Below, piece by piece: positions 26,064 to 33,617 of a DNA stretch of 64,000 nt (positions within the stretch are counted from its first letter, which is position 1; the number at the start of each line of letters is the position of its first letter). The stretch is from contig JAOABC010000002.1 in the NCBI GenBank assembly GCA_026418535.1, forward strand, positions 62,001-126,000, given 5' to 3'. A program made the translations under genes and the position numbers. The stretch comes from Hydrogenothermaceae bacterium (lineage in GTDB: Bacteria > Aquificota > Aquificia > Aquificales > Hydrogenothermaceae). Under the pieces are notes generated by a model that did not search any database, was not told where the DNA came from, and worked only from the letters and a program-made list of their open reading frames with translations.

Positions 26064-27045
26064 TCTTTAAACCCTCTAAGATGAGCATAAGACTATCACA
26101 GAAATAGTTATTACTGTCTACTTCTAAAAGTTTTCTGTACTTCTCTAAATACATTTCGTCCTTATAGAGAGTGTAAAAAGAGAAGTATACGCAGAAAGGA
26201 GCTTCTCTCTTTTCTTGTTCTTTAGTATCGTATCTGTACGAAAACGGAATATAACCATTTTGCTTAAAGAAAAGGTCTACTTCTTTAAAAACATCCTTAA
26301 AAATCTCTAAAACATCCGAGTCTTTGAAGCTGTATATAATTACCCTATAAAGGTCTATGTCTGCAAAACTATTACTTATAAATGCTTTGTCTAAAAGAGA
26401 GAACTTTACAGTTGTTGATAGACCTTTTTTACTGTATATAGTTATCATACTTTTATATACATCTTCCCAATCCCTATCTACTTTAGACATCTCTTTTATA
26501 ATGAAGTTTATGTAATACGAAGGATACAGAGTTATTTCGTATCTTTCGTTGGAAAAACCGTACACAGCAGGTAAAAAGAGGGCAAAAGTATCCTTACTTT
26601 TGACTATTTTAACTATAAGCCTCTTAAGGGAGCTGTTTACACTCTCAAACTCTTTAAGGTAGTACTTATCTCCCCATTTCCAATAAGCTCTCAAAAGAGC
26701 GTATGCTATCAGTAGATCTCCATCAGATGCATTGTTCTTGTCTACAACAACATTGTTCCAATGCCAGGAGAAAAGATTATCCTCCCTTTGGAGATTTTTT
26801 TTACTCCAGTTGTATAAGCTGTCAAATACACTCTTGTCATTATTTATAAGAGCTATTATTAGCCCGTATCCTTGTGCTTCAGATGTAACTCTGTTATTAT
26901 TATAAGGATCTACTATATAGCTCTTCTCCTTCAGATACTTAGCTTTGTATAGCTCCCAAGATAATTTTATTTTTCCTTCCCCCATAGCAAAGATTTCACT
27001 TTTACTTAAAAGTACTAGCACAAGTAGAGTCACGATTAATCTCAT
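26053..27045 (-). CDS. bcsZ: GH8 endo-1,4-beta-glucanase of the cellulose operon
   Basis: BcsZ is a periplasmic family 8 cellulase needed for normal cellulose export. The 330-residue protein has a signal peptide (RLIVTLLVLVLLSKSEIFA). Both catalytic acids are present: the general acid Glu in TSEAQGYGL at about residue 55, and the Asp in NNASDGDLLIAYALL at about 106. LFSWHW upstream of the second motif is also typical. It overlaps bcsB by 4 nt and bcsC by 11 nt. Confidence 0.92.
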   Translation of the reverse strand: MRLIVTLLVLVLLSKSEIFAMGEGKIKLSWELYKAKYLKEKSYIVDPYNNNRVTSEAQGYGLIIALINNDKSVFDSLYNWSKKNLQREDNLFSWHWNNVVVDKNNASDGDLLIAYALLRAYWKWGDKYYLKEFESVNSSLKRLIVKIVKSKDTFALFLPAVYGFSNERYEITLYPSYYINFIIKEMSKVDRDWEDVYKSMITIYSKKGLSTTVKFSLLDKAFISNSFADIDLYRVIIYSFKDSDVLEIFKDVFKEVDLFFKQNGYIPFSYRYDTKEQEKREAPFCVYFSFYTLYKDEMYLEKYRKLLEVDSNNYFCDSLMLILEGLKNGF

Positions 27046-29192
27046 AGCTCACCCTCTAGTCTTCTCTTTTCTCTGGTGTCAAGTATTTTTTTCAACATTA
27101 AAGACAAGATTACTACTATGGCTACAGCAGAAAGTGCAAATAACGTTGGGTCAAAACCTATTGTGTAGATTATCTTCTGGATAAGGGGAAGATTACCTAT
27201 GTAGTATTTCTCATTTATATTGTCGGTGTAATACTGATTCTCATAGAAGTCCCAGATAGCTACATCCCCTTTTATCTGTCCTGCGAACTTTGGTTCAAAG
27301 AGATTTTTTGTAGAGTTGTAAAGCTGGTCTTCATTTTTGGAATATAGGATAAGGATAGTCCTTTGGCTGTCGAAAGGAGATTGTCCCATGCTGAAGAATA
27401 CCTGATCTGTTATCCTATTTAAGTAGTTTATGTTTGCTCGGACAGATACATTCTGTTGTCTGTTTAATAACCTATCTAAGAGGTTTCCGTTGAATATATG
27501 TTTCAGAAGGGGTATATCTATTTTGATATCTTCATCACTGATCTTTAGATAGAATCTATCTTGAACAGATTTTGGTATACTATCTCCTATGATAATTATA
27601 TTCTTGTCTTTTTTTTCTTCTAGATTACTGGATAATTCTATGTTATAAGGGGGAAAGAATATTCTTGTACCCATGTAAGCTGAGAGTGTTAGAGCAGAGG
27701 AGATAAATTTCTCATTCTCGTTTGTTATTACTATAGCTGTGTGTGCCATTCCTCCTTCTAACGAGAATGGAAATGCACTGTCTATAAAATACTCTAGGTA
27801 AGGCATCTCAAACCAAAATGGCATACTAGGAACATAGATGAAAGACTTATCTGTAAATAGAGTTCCTCTAAGGGCTTCTATGTTTGGAGATATACAATAT
27901 CCACCACCCGGGGCCATCATTGCATACTCTATCTTTAGTCTGTTTAAACCACCTTGTAGTAAATATGCTGGAATCTTTATATCTTCTTCTTTCAAAACTA
28001 CTCCGTACTTTTTCTCTATTTTGAGGGAGGTTACGTACCTGTCATTTAGATATATATTTATTACAGAGTCCTCTCTTGTCCCGGCCCCGTAGTTGTAAGC
28101 AAAGTGAAAGAGTATCTTCTCGTTTTTCTTTATGAATAGTCCCTGTGGAATTCTAAACTCTACTATAGCTGGGGGAGGATATATGCCACTAAACTTAAAA
28201 TCTTCATAACCAAGTTGTTTCAGATAGATTCTCTTTCCCAGTGGTATACTTATAAGGGTTGAATACTCTTTTATATCTGGCTTATGAAACTCTCTCAAGT
28301 AGTAGTCCATCCCTGTGTACATCTCATTCTTCACCGACATGAATGAGAAGAGAGATCTTCTTATACTTTCCGGAGAGTTTCCAGTTATATATACTACTCC
28401 CTTAGTTATATTCTTAGGATTTGGCAGTATGCCTATATCAGCTATGTATTTGGCATCTATTCCCAGGAGCTTTCTGACGAAGTCTTTAGACCCTATAACA
28501 ATAATATCCTTGTTAACCGGGAGTTCTTGAGAGAAATATTCTATATTTATCTTTCTGTACTTAATGTAGTTACCTATATATCCAGCTAACTTTGTAGCTA
28601 AGGATAAATAGTAATCACTCTTATCTTCTGTTATTATCCCAAGTTTAACTGGATTATACAATTTTGGGTCTAGAATGTAGTCTCTTATCAGAATACTATC
28701 TGGAAGTATCGGTTTTTCTTCGTAGTTTATTAGAATGTAGCTACTATCCAGATCTATCTTTGACCAGAGCTCTGGACTTGCTTCAAACTCACAACAGTTT
28801 ATACAGTAGTGATGGACAGCTTTTATTGTTATATCGTTGTATGGTTCCAAGTTATCTAATGGCAAGTTTAAATCAGCAGAAACTATGTCTATGAGAGGGT
28901 CATACGGTTTTTGGTATACTAATTTTCTGTTAAAAAAAACTGATATGCTACTTCTCTCTTTTACAAGAGCAACAGATTTTTCTACTTCCAGATGTAAGCG
29001 TAGACCCTTTACTATATACCTTGAAGGAATAGGGACCTTTATATTGTACTCTCCTTGTATGCTTCTTAAAGTTGGGTCCTTGAAAGTCAGTTCTTTGAGA
29101 GGGATCTTTATCTCTTCTCCATAGCTTGATGATAAGAAGACAAAAAAGAGGTTAACTAATACGGAATATACAGAAATTCCTTTTCTTTTCAT
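27042..29192 (-). CDS. bcsB: Cellulose synthase regulatory/periplasmic subunit BcsB
   Basis: BcsB is the periplasmic partner of BcsA that guides the nascent glucan. It has a signal peptide (MKRKGISVYSVLVNLFFVFLSS), carbohydrate-binding-like and flavodoxin-like repeats, and a C-terminal membrane anchor (FALSAVAIVVILSLMLKKIL) that packs on BcsA. The HHYCINCCEFEASPELWSKID segment near residue 130 is the family hallmark around the conserved Cys and Trp. An upstream in-frame ATG at 29216 exists, but GGAG is 7 nt before the ATG at 29192, giving 716 residues. It overlaps the BcsD-like gene by 41 nt. Confidence 0.93.
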   Translation of the reverse strand: MKRKGISVYSVLVNLFFVFLSSSYGEEIKIPLKELTFKDPTLRSIQGEYNIKVPIPSRYIVKGLRLHLEVEKSVALVKERSSISVFFNRKLVYQKPYDPLIDIVSADLNLPLDNLEPYNDITIKAVHHYCINCCEFEASPELWSKIDLDSSYILINYEEKPILPDSILIRDYILDPKLYNPVKLGIITEDKSDYYLSLATKLAGYIGNYIKYRKINIEYFSQELPVNKDIIVIGSKDFVRKLLGIDAKYIADIGILPNPKNITKGVVYITGNSPESIRRSLFSFMSVKNEMYTGMDYYLREFHKPDIKEYSTLISIPLGKRIYLKQLGYEDFKFSGIYPPPAIVEFRIPQGLFIKKNEKILFHFAYNYGAGTREDSVINIYLNDRYVTSLKIEKKYGVVLKEEDIKIPAYLLQGGLNRLKIEYAMMAPGGGYCISPNIEALRGTLFTDKSFIYVPSMPFWFEMPYLEYFIDSAFPFSLEGGMAHTAIVITNENEKFISSALTLSAYMGTRIFFPPYNIELSSNLEEKKDKNIIIIGDSIPKSVQDRFYLKISDEDIKIDIPLLKHIFNGNLLDRLLNRQQNVSVRANINYLNRITDQVFFSMGQSPFDSQRTILILYSKNEDQLYNSTKNLFEPKFAGQIKGDVAIWDFYENQYYTDNINEKYYIGNLPLIQKIIYTIGFDPTLFALSAVAIVVILSLMLKKILDTREKRRLEGEL

Positions 29193-29679
29193 TTTTACAC
29201 TCCATCTCAGACACATTTAAGTTTTCCTCAAATACATTTGACAAGATTGAAGAGTATAAGACAGATAGAAAATTACACACTTTTTGATTGGATATGTTAG
29301 ACAGATATCTAACGAATGGAGAATCATAATGGTATATGAATAGCTCTCTACTTTTTATGTTTATTTCTATCTGGCTCGTTCCAAGGTTATTTAGAGCTAA
29401 TAATTGGTTTACTGTATCCCAAGCTGTCTCTATGTCATCATTTGAGATGTTCTTTATATTTTTTATCAGTATGTAGTTGTGTTCTATATAGTTTTTTGCG
29501 ACAGTTTCCATAAACTGGTTGTATTCATGATACTCAATCAGTTTATACAGTGTATAGGTTATAAAGTATTCTAAACTGGCACTTTTGTATGTAGTTAGAC
29601 TTTTTGGTACTATTATTTTGGAGTTGTCTTTACTCTCTAGATTTAGTTTCTCTTCACCTTTTTCTTTAAAAATTTTCAT
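29152..29679 (-). CDS. BcsD-like cellulose synthase accessory protein
   Basis: The 175-residue protein lies between bcsA and bcsB. It has no signal peptide or membrane segment. A central block (DIETAWDTVNQLLALNNLGTS, then IYHYDSP) resembles the BcsD pattern of an amphipathic helix followed by 'LN..WG' and 'I.H...P', and the end (RNFCIFRIS) could match the BcsD C-terminal strand. BcsD forms periplasmic octamers that align glucan chains in Acetobacter. This match is by eye and weak. AGGAG is 8 nt before the ATG at 29679; a TTG at 29685 overlaps the bcsA stop. Base composition is noticeably AT-rich. Confidence 0.55.
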   Translation of the reverse strand: MKIFKEKGEEKLNLESKDNSKIIVPKSLTTYKSASLEYFITYTLYKLIEYHEYNQFMETVAKNYIEHNYILIKNIKNISNDDIETAWDTVNQLLALNNLGTSQIEINIKSRELFIYHYDSPFVRYLSNISNQKVCNFLSVLYSSILSNVFEENLNVSEMECKNEKKRNFCIFRIS

Positions 29680-29681
29680 GG

Positions 29682-31934
29682 TCAAAGCTCCTGCTGCTTC
29701 TTTTTGATGCTGTTAAACAGCATTTTAGCATAGTTGTACCCATTCCGTATCAAAAGTAAATAGTCTATAGATTTAATCTCTCTAAAGAATTCTTTTGAGG
29801 CTACTGTGTAAGATCTTGAAAAAGTCTTAATAAAGACCTTTAAAAGGAACAGGAATGTCCTTATTGGCCCTAATGTTATCTCCTCTCTGAAGATCTCCCA
29901 TCTTGAGCTGCTAGCATAAACTACTTTTATGAGTTTCTTTATACTTTCTACATCGTTAGTGTTTAGAAATTTTGCTCTAACGTTCTTGGCATTTGCATTT
30001 ACTACCTGTGCTTGAAGATAGAAGGCTATGTTGTTTATATCTTTTATTATGAACCTTGCGTAGGCATCTCTGACCTCTGAGAGATACTCTGTTATATCCT
30101 GGTCTATTTCAACCCATATACCTGTTAAAGATATATCTTTTATCCTTCCTGATATAACTCTCCTTGTACTATCTATATAAACAAAAGATTCGTCATGAGT
30201 GGGTATTCTAAAAGCGTTTCTTCTCTGAGGTTTCTCAAGAAGTATACTGATTCCAAGACCGAGTATTAGAAAGTTAAAGACCTGCCAGAAAAGAACCACT
30301 ATGATTACACCTCTCTCCTCCGGAAAATTTATCCATCTATAGAGGCTAAAGAAAAAGGAGATTACGATGATATGAAAGAGTATGTAGACAGGTTTATAGA
30401 AAGGTGTTAAGAACTCTTCCTCTAGATTCTCTCCTTTTGGGGTAACTTTGAATGTTGGTTTTCTCGGGCTTAGTATAACACTGATAATGGCAGGTAGTAT
30501 GAATAAAGACTGGATAGCTTCATAGATCTCTGAGAAAAAGTTCCAGCGAGTTTTTACATAGAGATAGTAAGATACTAAGATAGAGAAGATAAAATGTGGA
30601 ACAGCGTACGTAAGGGAGTCTTCCAGGGATGCATTATACATCCTCACTCCTAAAATTGGGTAGAGAACCGGAGCTATCAAGAACACAAACCTTGCAAACC
30701 CAAAAAACCAGAACACATTAGCATTTAAATAGGATAGCTTCTGATACCATCTCAACCCTTTCTTAAAGAGAGGGTTCTTAAGAAGGAATATCTGTATCAT
30801 TCCTTGTGCCCAACGGGTTCTCTGTACAACAAAGGCAGAAAACGTTTCTGGCTGCAACCCATATATCATTGGTCTGGCATAGTAGCCGCTGTCATATCCT
30901 CTAGAATGAAGTTCTAATGCAGTTTCTGCGTCCTCAGTTATAGTATTCCCCTGTATTCCTCCTACCTCCATTAAGTATTCTCTTCTCAGAATGGCTGCAG
31001 AACCACAGAAGAAGGAAGCACTCCAGAAATCTAATCCTTTTTGTATATGTTTGTAAAACATATCCGCTTCACTGGGAACTATCCTGAATATGCCGAGGTT
31101 CTTTTCCAATGGGTCTGGGTTGTAGAAAGAGTGGGGAGTTTGGACTAAGAACATCTTTGGATACTTTTTGAAAAAGCCAACGGTCCTCTTTAGGAAGTCT
31201 TCAGCTGGAACGTGGTCACAGTCTAGTATAAGTATAAGCTCTCCATCTGTCTTCTTTAAAGCTTCGTTTATATTTCCAGCTTTCGCATGCAGATTTTTCT
31301 CCCTGGTAAGGTAGTATAGGTTTTTACCAACACTCTCTACAAATTTTTTAAGTTCCATTGCCCTCTCGGTATTTTCTTTTCTTTTATCTGGGTCTGGGTC
31401 GTTTAACTTTTGAGCTGTTCCGCCATCATCCAGTATGTACACCTTAAACTTCTCCTGAGGATAATCCATACTTAGGGCAGCTAAAGCCGTTGCTTTCACT
31501 ATCTCTGGAGGTTCATTGTAAGTAGGTATAAACACATCTACCGTAGGATAATCCTCTCTCTTCTCTATTATTATAGATTTCCTTTCCAATAGTCTTAGGG
31601 ATACAAAACTTCCAAGGAGCAGAATCACTATAGAGTAAACTTCAGCAAGATATAAAGTTATAGACAGTAGAGCGTTTATGAAACCCTCATCTAAGTTTAA
31701 TGTGTTGAAAGTTCTCCAGTAGAAGTACCTTAGAGATATTATCATTCCAAAGAATATGATGATAAGTTTTATATACTCATTCTGCCTTTTTATTAAAAAT
31801 AGGGTTAAAATAAAAAAAGTTGCGAACAGAGTTAGCTGGGAGTTGTAGCTAGTTGGAGTGGTTATTATAATGGCAAGTAAGAGGAAGAGGATGGTTAGAG
31901 ACAGACTGGGTATTTGCTCTTTCTTTGATATCAT
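29682..31934 (-). CDS. bcsA: Cellulose synthase catalytic subunit BcsA
   Basis: BcsA polymerises UDP-glucose to beta-1,4-glucan and passes it through the inner membrane. The 750-residue protein has N-terminal TM helices, a GT2 domain with VFIPTYNEP, LDDGGT (about 170), LILDCDHVP (about 236), TEDAETALELHSRGY (about 336) and the product-binding VQRTRWAQGM (about 370), more TM helices, and a C-terminal PilZ domain. The PilZ domain keeps both c-di-GMP motifs, RNAFR (RxxxR) near 570 and DISLTG (DxSxxG), so activation by c-di-GMP is expected. No good Shine-Dalgarno precedes the ATG; it overlaps the stop of an upstream small frame (ATGA), so it may depend on translational coupling. Confidence 0.97.
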   Translation of the reverse strand: MISKKEQIPSLSLTILFLLLAIIITTPTSYNSQLTLFATFFILTLFLIKRQNEYIKLIIIFFGMIISLRYFYWRTFNTLNLDEGFINALLSITLYLAEVYSIVILLLGSFVSLRLLERKSIIIEKREDYPTVDVFIPTYNEPPEIVKATALAALSMDYPQEKFKVYILDDGGTAQKLNDPDPDKRKENTERAMELKKFVESVGKNLYYLTREKNLHAKAGNINEALKKTDGELILILDCDHVPAEDFLKRTVGFFKKYPKMFLVQTPHSFYNPDPLEKNLGIFRIVPSEADMFYKHIQKGLDFWSASFFCGSAAILRREYLMEVGGIQGNTITEDAETALELHSRGYDSGYYARPMIYGLQPETFSAFVVQRTRWAQGMIQIFLLKNPLFKKGLRWYQKLSYLNANVFWFFGFARFVFLIAPVLYPILGVRMYNASLEDSLTYAVPHFIFSILVSYYLYVKTRWNFFSEIYEAIQSLFILPAIISVILSPRKPTFKVTPKGENLEEEFLTPFYKPVYILFHIIVISFFFSLYRWINFPEERGVIIVVLFWQVFNFLILGLGISILLEKPQRRNAFRIPTHDESFVYIDSTRRVISGRIKDISLTGIWVEIDQDITEYLSEVRDAYARFIIKDINNIAFYLQAQVVNANAKNVRAKFLNTNDVESIKKLIKVVYASSSRWEIFREEITLGPIRTFLFLLKVFIKTFSRSYTVASKEFFREIKSIDYLLLIRNGYNYAKMLFNSIKKKQQEL

Positions 31935-32032
31935 CTTCTAGTAAAGAGTAACTCTTTCAATTTGGTTACACTCTTTGAACTTTCTAAACCTGTCCTGTAA
32001 GTTTCGGATTTTAGTTCAACAGGGGCCCTCAT
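31931..32032 (-). CDS. Second part of a split small ORF, coupled to bcsA
   Basis: This frame encodes 33 residues from an ATG (MRAPVELKSETYRTGLESSK..., ending FTRR) and is open without a stop well upstream of that ATG, through the A8 tract. Its TGA overlaps the bcsA ATG. The ATG has no real Shine-Dalgarno (GAAAGTGA only). The upstream extension (KKKWEVLSYIESEM) continues the coiled-coil heptads of the preceding small ORF, so the two frames probably encode one 85-residue protein. No known family recognised. Confidence 0.5.
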   Translation of the reverse strand: MRAPVELKSETYRTGLESSKSVTKLKELLFTRR

Positions 32033-32049
32033 TTCACTTTCTATATAAC

Positions 32050-32187
32050 TTAGAACTTCCCACTTTTTTTTAGCTCTTCTATTTCTCTCTCCAGGAAGAA
32101 ATTATTCTGTTTTAAATCCGATTCTTCTTTTTCTTCAGGTTCTAAATCTTTATTACCAAGCAAAGGCTTTAAAATCTGGACTTTCAT
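32050..32187 (-). CDS. Small leader ORF of the cellulose operon (45 residues, ends after A8 tract)
   Basis: A 45-residue acidic, coiled-coil-like peptide starts with MKVQILKPLLGN and ends ELKKSGKF. AGGAG lies 8 nt before the ATG, the best ribosome-binding site at the head of the cellulose operon. It goes out of frame after the A8 tract at 32064-32071. One extra A, or a -1 shift on A-AAA-AAA, joins it to the frame ending at 31931. The start is 24 nt after the MTA/SAH deaminase stop, so it may be read from that transcript. Not recognised as BcsR or another named Bcs protein. Confidence 0.6.
   Translation of the reverse strand: MKVQILKPLLGNKDLEPEEKEESDLKQNNFFLEREIEELKKSGKF
32064..32071 (-). other. 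A8 homopolymer: slippery site or phase-variable tract
   Basis: Eight A residues on the coding strand are phased CTA-AAA-AAA-AGT, so A-AAA-AAA forms a -1 slippery heptamer. A ninth A in the DNA or mRNA has the same effect on the reading frame. A sequencing error cannot be excluded. Confidence 0.6.
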
Positions 32188-32211
32188 CTAACACTCCTGA
32201 TTAAATCGTTT

Positions 32212-33519
32212 TCATAGCATTTCTTTGTAGGTTTTATACCAATTCTTTGCTATACTTATCGACTTTTCTTTGTTTACACTTAATACCACTTTATTCTTCA
32301 TTAAGACCTTTCCGGACACTATGACAGTATCCACGTCTAATCCTTTTCCGGAGTAAACTATCTGTGTATAAGGGTCAAAAAGAGGTTGTAGATGGGGCTG
32401 GTTTACATCTACTAGTATTATATCCGCAAACTTTCCTTTTTCTATAGTCCCTATCTTATCGTGGAGACGGATAGCTTTAGCACCTTCCCTTGTGGCCATA
32501 GCTATTGCTTGTTTCGCGTTTAAAACTGTGGGGTTTAGGTTTACTCCTTTATGAAGCTTTGCTGCTGTTGATATCTCTCCTATCACGTCAAGGTCGTCGT
32601 TTGAGGCCGTTCCATCCGTTCCTATTCCAACTGTTATACCTCTATTAAGCATCTTAGGAACTGGAGCTACTCCGGATGCAAGCTTTAGATTACTCTCCGG
32701 GCAGTGGGCTACCTTCACCCCGTACTCAGATAGTATATCTATCTCTTCCTCTGTAGGATGGACCATGTGAGCAGCTAAAACCCTATCGTTTAAAACTCCT
32801 ATCTCCTTTAAGTATTTTACTGGTGTGTTTCCGTACCTGGATTTTATCTCTTCCACTTCGTTCTGTGTTTCTGATACATGGATATGAAAGAGTGTATCGT
32901 AATCTATAGCTACTCTCATAGCCATCTCTAATGTCTTTGGGGAGCAAGTGTAAGGTGCATGAGGCCCTACACAAGGATAGATGTATGGATTATCTCTATA
33001 CTCTCTTATAAAATCTTTTGTCTTTTCTATTCCCTCCTCCGGACTCTTTGTTCCTGGGGTTGGGAAGTCAAGTATGCCAGTACACAAGACAGCCCTCATT
33101 CCACTCTCTAAAACCGAGTCAGCAACCGCATTTTCATAAAAGTACATATCTACAAATGTGGTAACACCGTTCCTTACCATCTCATAACAGGCTATGTAAC
33201 TGCCGTCTCTAACAAAGTCATAGCTTACAAATTTACCTTCAACTGGCCAGATATACTTTTCAAGCCAAACTTTCAGAGGGTTGTCGCTTCCGTACCCTCT
33301 CAATAATGTCATAGCTGCATGGGTGTGTGTGTTTATAAGTCCTGGTAAGACTATCTTGCCGCTAGCGTCTATAAATTCCTTAGCCTCTGTATTTTCCCTG
33401 AGCTCTTCTCCAACCTCTTGAATAACTCCGTCTTTTATGGCGATATAGCCATTCCTATACTCAGTATAGTTATCGTCTACCGTAAGTATCCATCCACCTT
33501 TTATAATCAGGTCAAACAA
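32212..33519 (-). CDS. mtaD: 5-methylthioadenosine/S-adenosylhomocysteine deaminase
   Basis: This is an amidohydrolase of the TRZ/ATZ-MtaD family that deaminates MTA or SAH. The 435-residue protein has the metal ligands of the family: HTHAAMTLLRG (about 65-75), the His in LFHIHVSETQNE, AAHMVHPTEEE with its His, and the Asp in GIGTDGTASNDDLD. It begins at a TTG with GGAGG 9 nt upstream. The deaminase returns purine and methionine skeletons; metK is also in the window but far away. The cellulose operon follows in the same direction. Confidence 0.9.
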   Translation of the reverse strand: MFDLIIKGGWILTVDDNYTEYRNGYIAIKDGVIQEVGEELRENTEAKEFIDASGKIVLPGLINTHTHAAMTLLRGYGSDNPLKVWLEKYIWPVEGKFVSYDFVRDGSYIACYEMVRNGVTTFVDMYFYENAVADSVLESGMRAVLCTGILDFPTPGTKSPEEGIEKTKDFIREYRDNPYIYPCVGPHAPYTCSPKTLEMAMRVAIDYDTLFHIHVSETQNEVEEIKSRYGNTPVKYLKEIGVLNDRVLAAHMVHPTEEEIDILSEYGVKVAHCPESNLKLASGVAPVPKMLNRGITVGIGTDGTASNDDLDVIGEISTAAKLHKGVNLNPTVLNAKQAIAMATREGAKAIRLHDKIGTIEKGKFADIILVDVNQPHLQPLFDPYTQIVYSGKGLDVDTVIVSGKVLMKNKVVLSVNKEKSISIAKNWYKTYKEML

Positions 33520-33551
33520 GATTTTAGTCCTCCCAACTTAATTCTGTTAAA

Positions 33552-33560
33552 ATTTTATCA
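33552..33560 (-). promoter_or_regulatory. Putative extended -10 promoter of mtaD
   Basis: On the minus strand TGA-TAAAAT lies about 33 nt before the mtaD start. It would be divergent from the plus-strand element at 33580. Confidence 0.4.
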
Positions 33561-33579
33561 CAATAAAACCCTTATATTA

Positions 33580-33588
33580 TGGTAAAAT
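33580..33588 (+). promoter_or_regulatory. Putative extended -10 promoter (TGGTAAAAT) of alpha-glucan operon
   Basis: TGG-TAAAAT lies 29 nt before the start of the sugar nucleotidyltransferase gene and is followed by a second TTAAAAT at 33593-33599. It is the third exact copy of this nonamer at an operon start in the window. Confidence 0.5.
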
Positions 33589-33617
33589 TTGGTTAAAATC
33601 GTAGGGGGTATACATAC

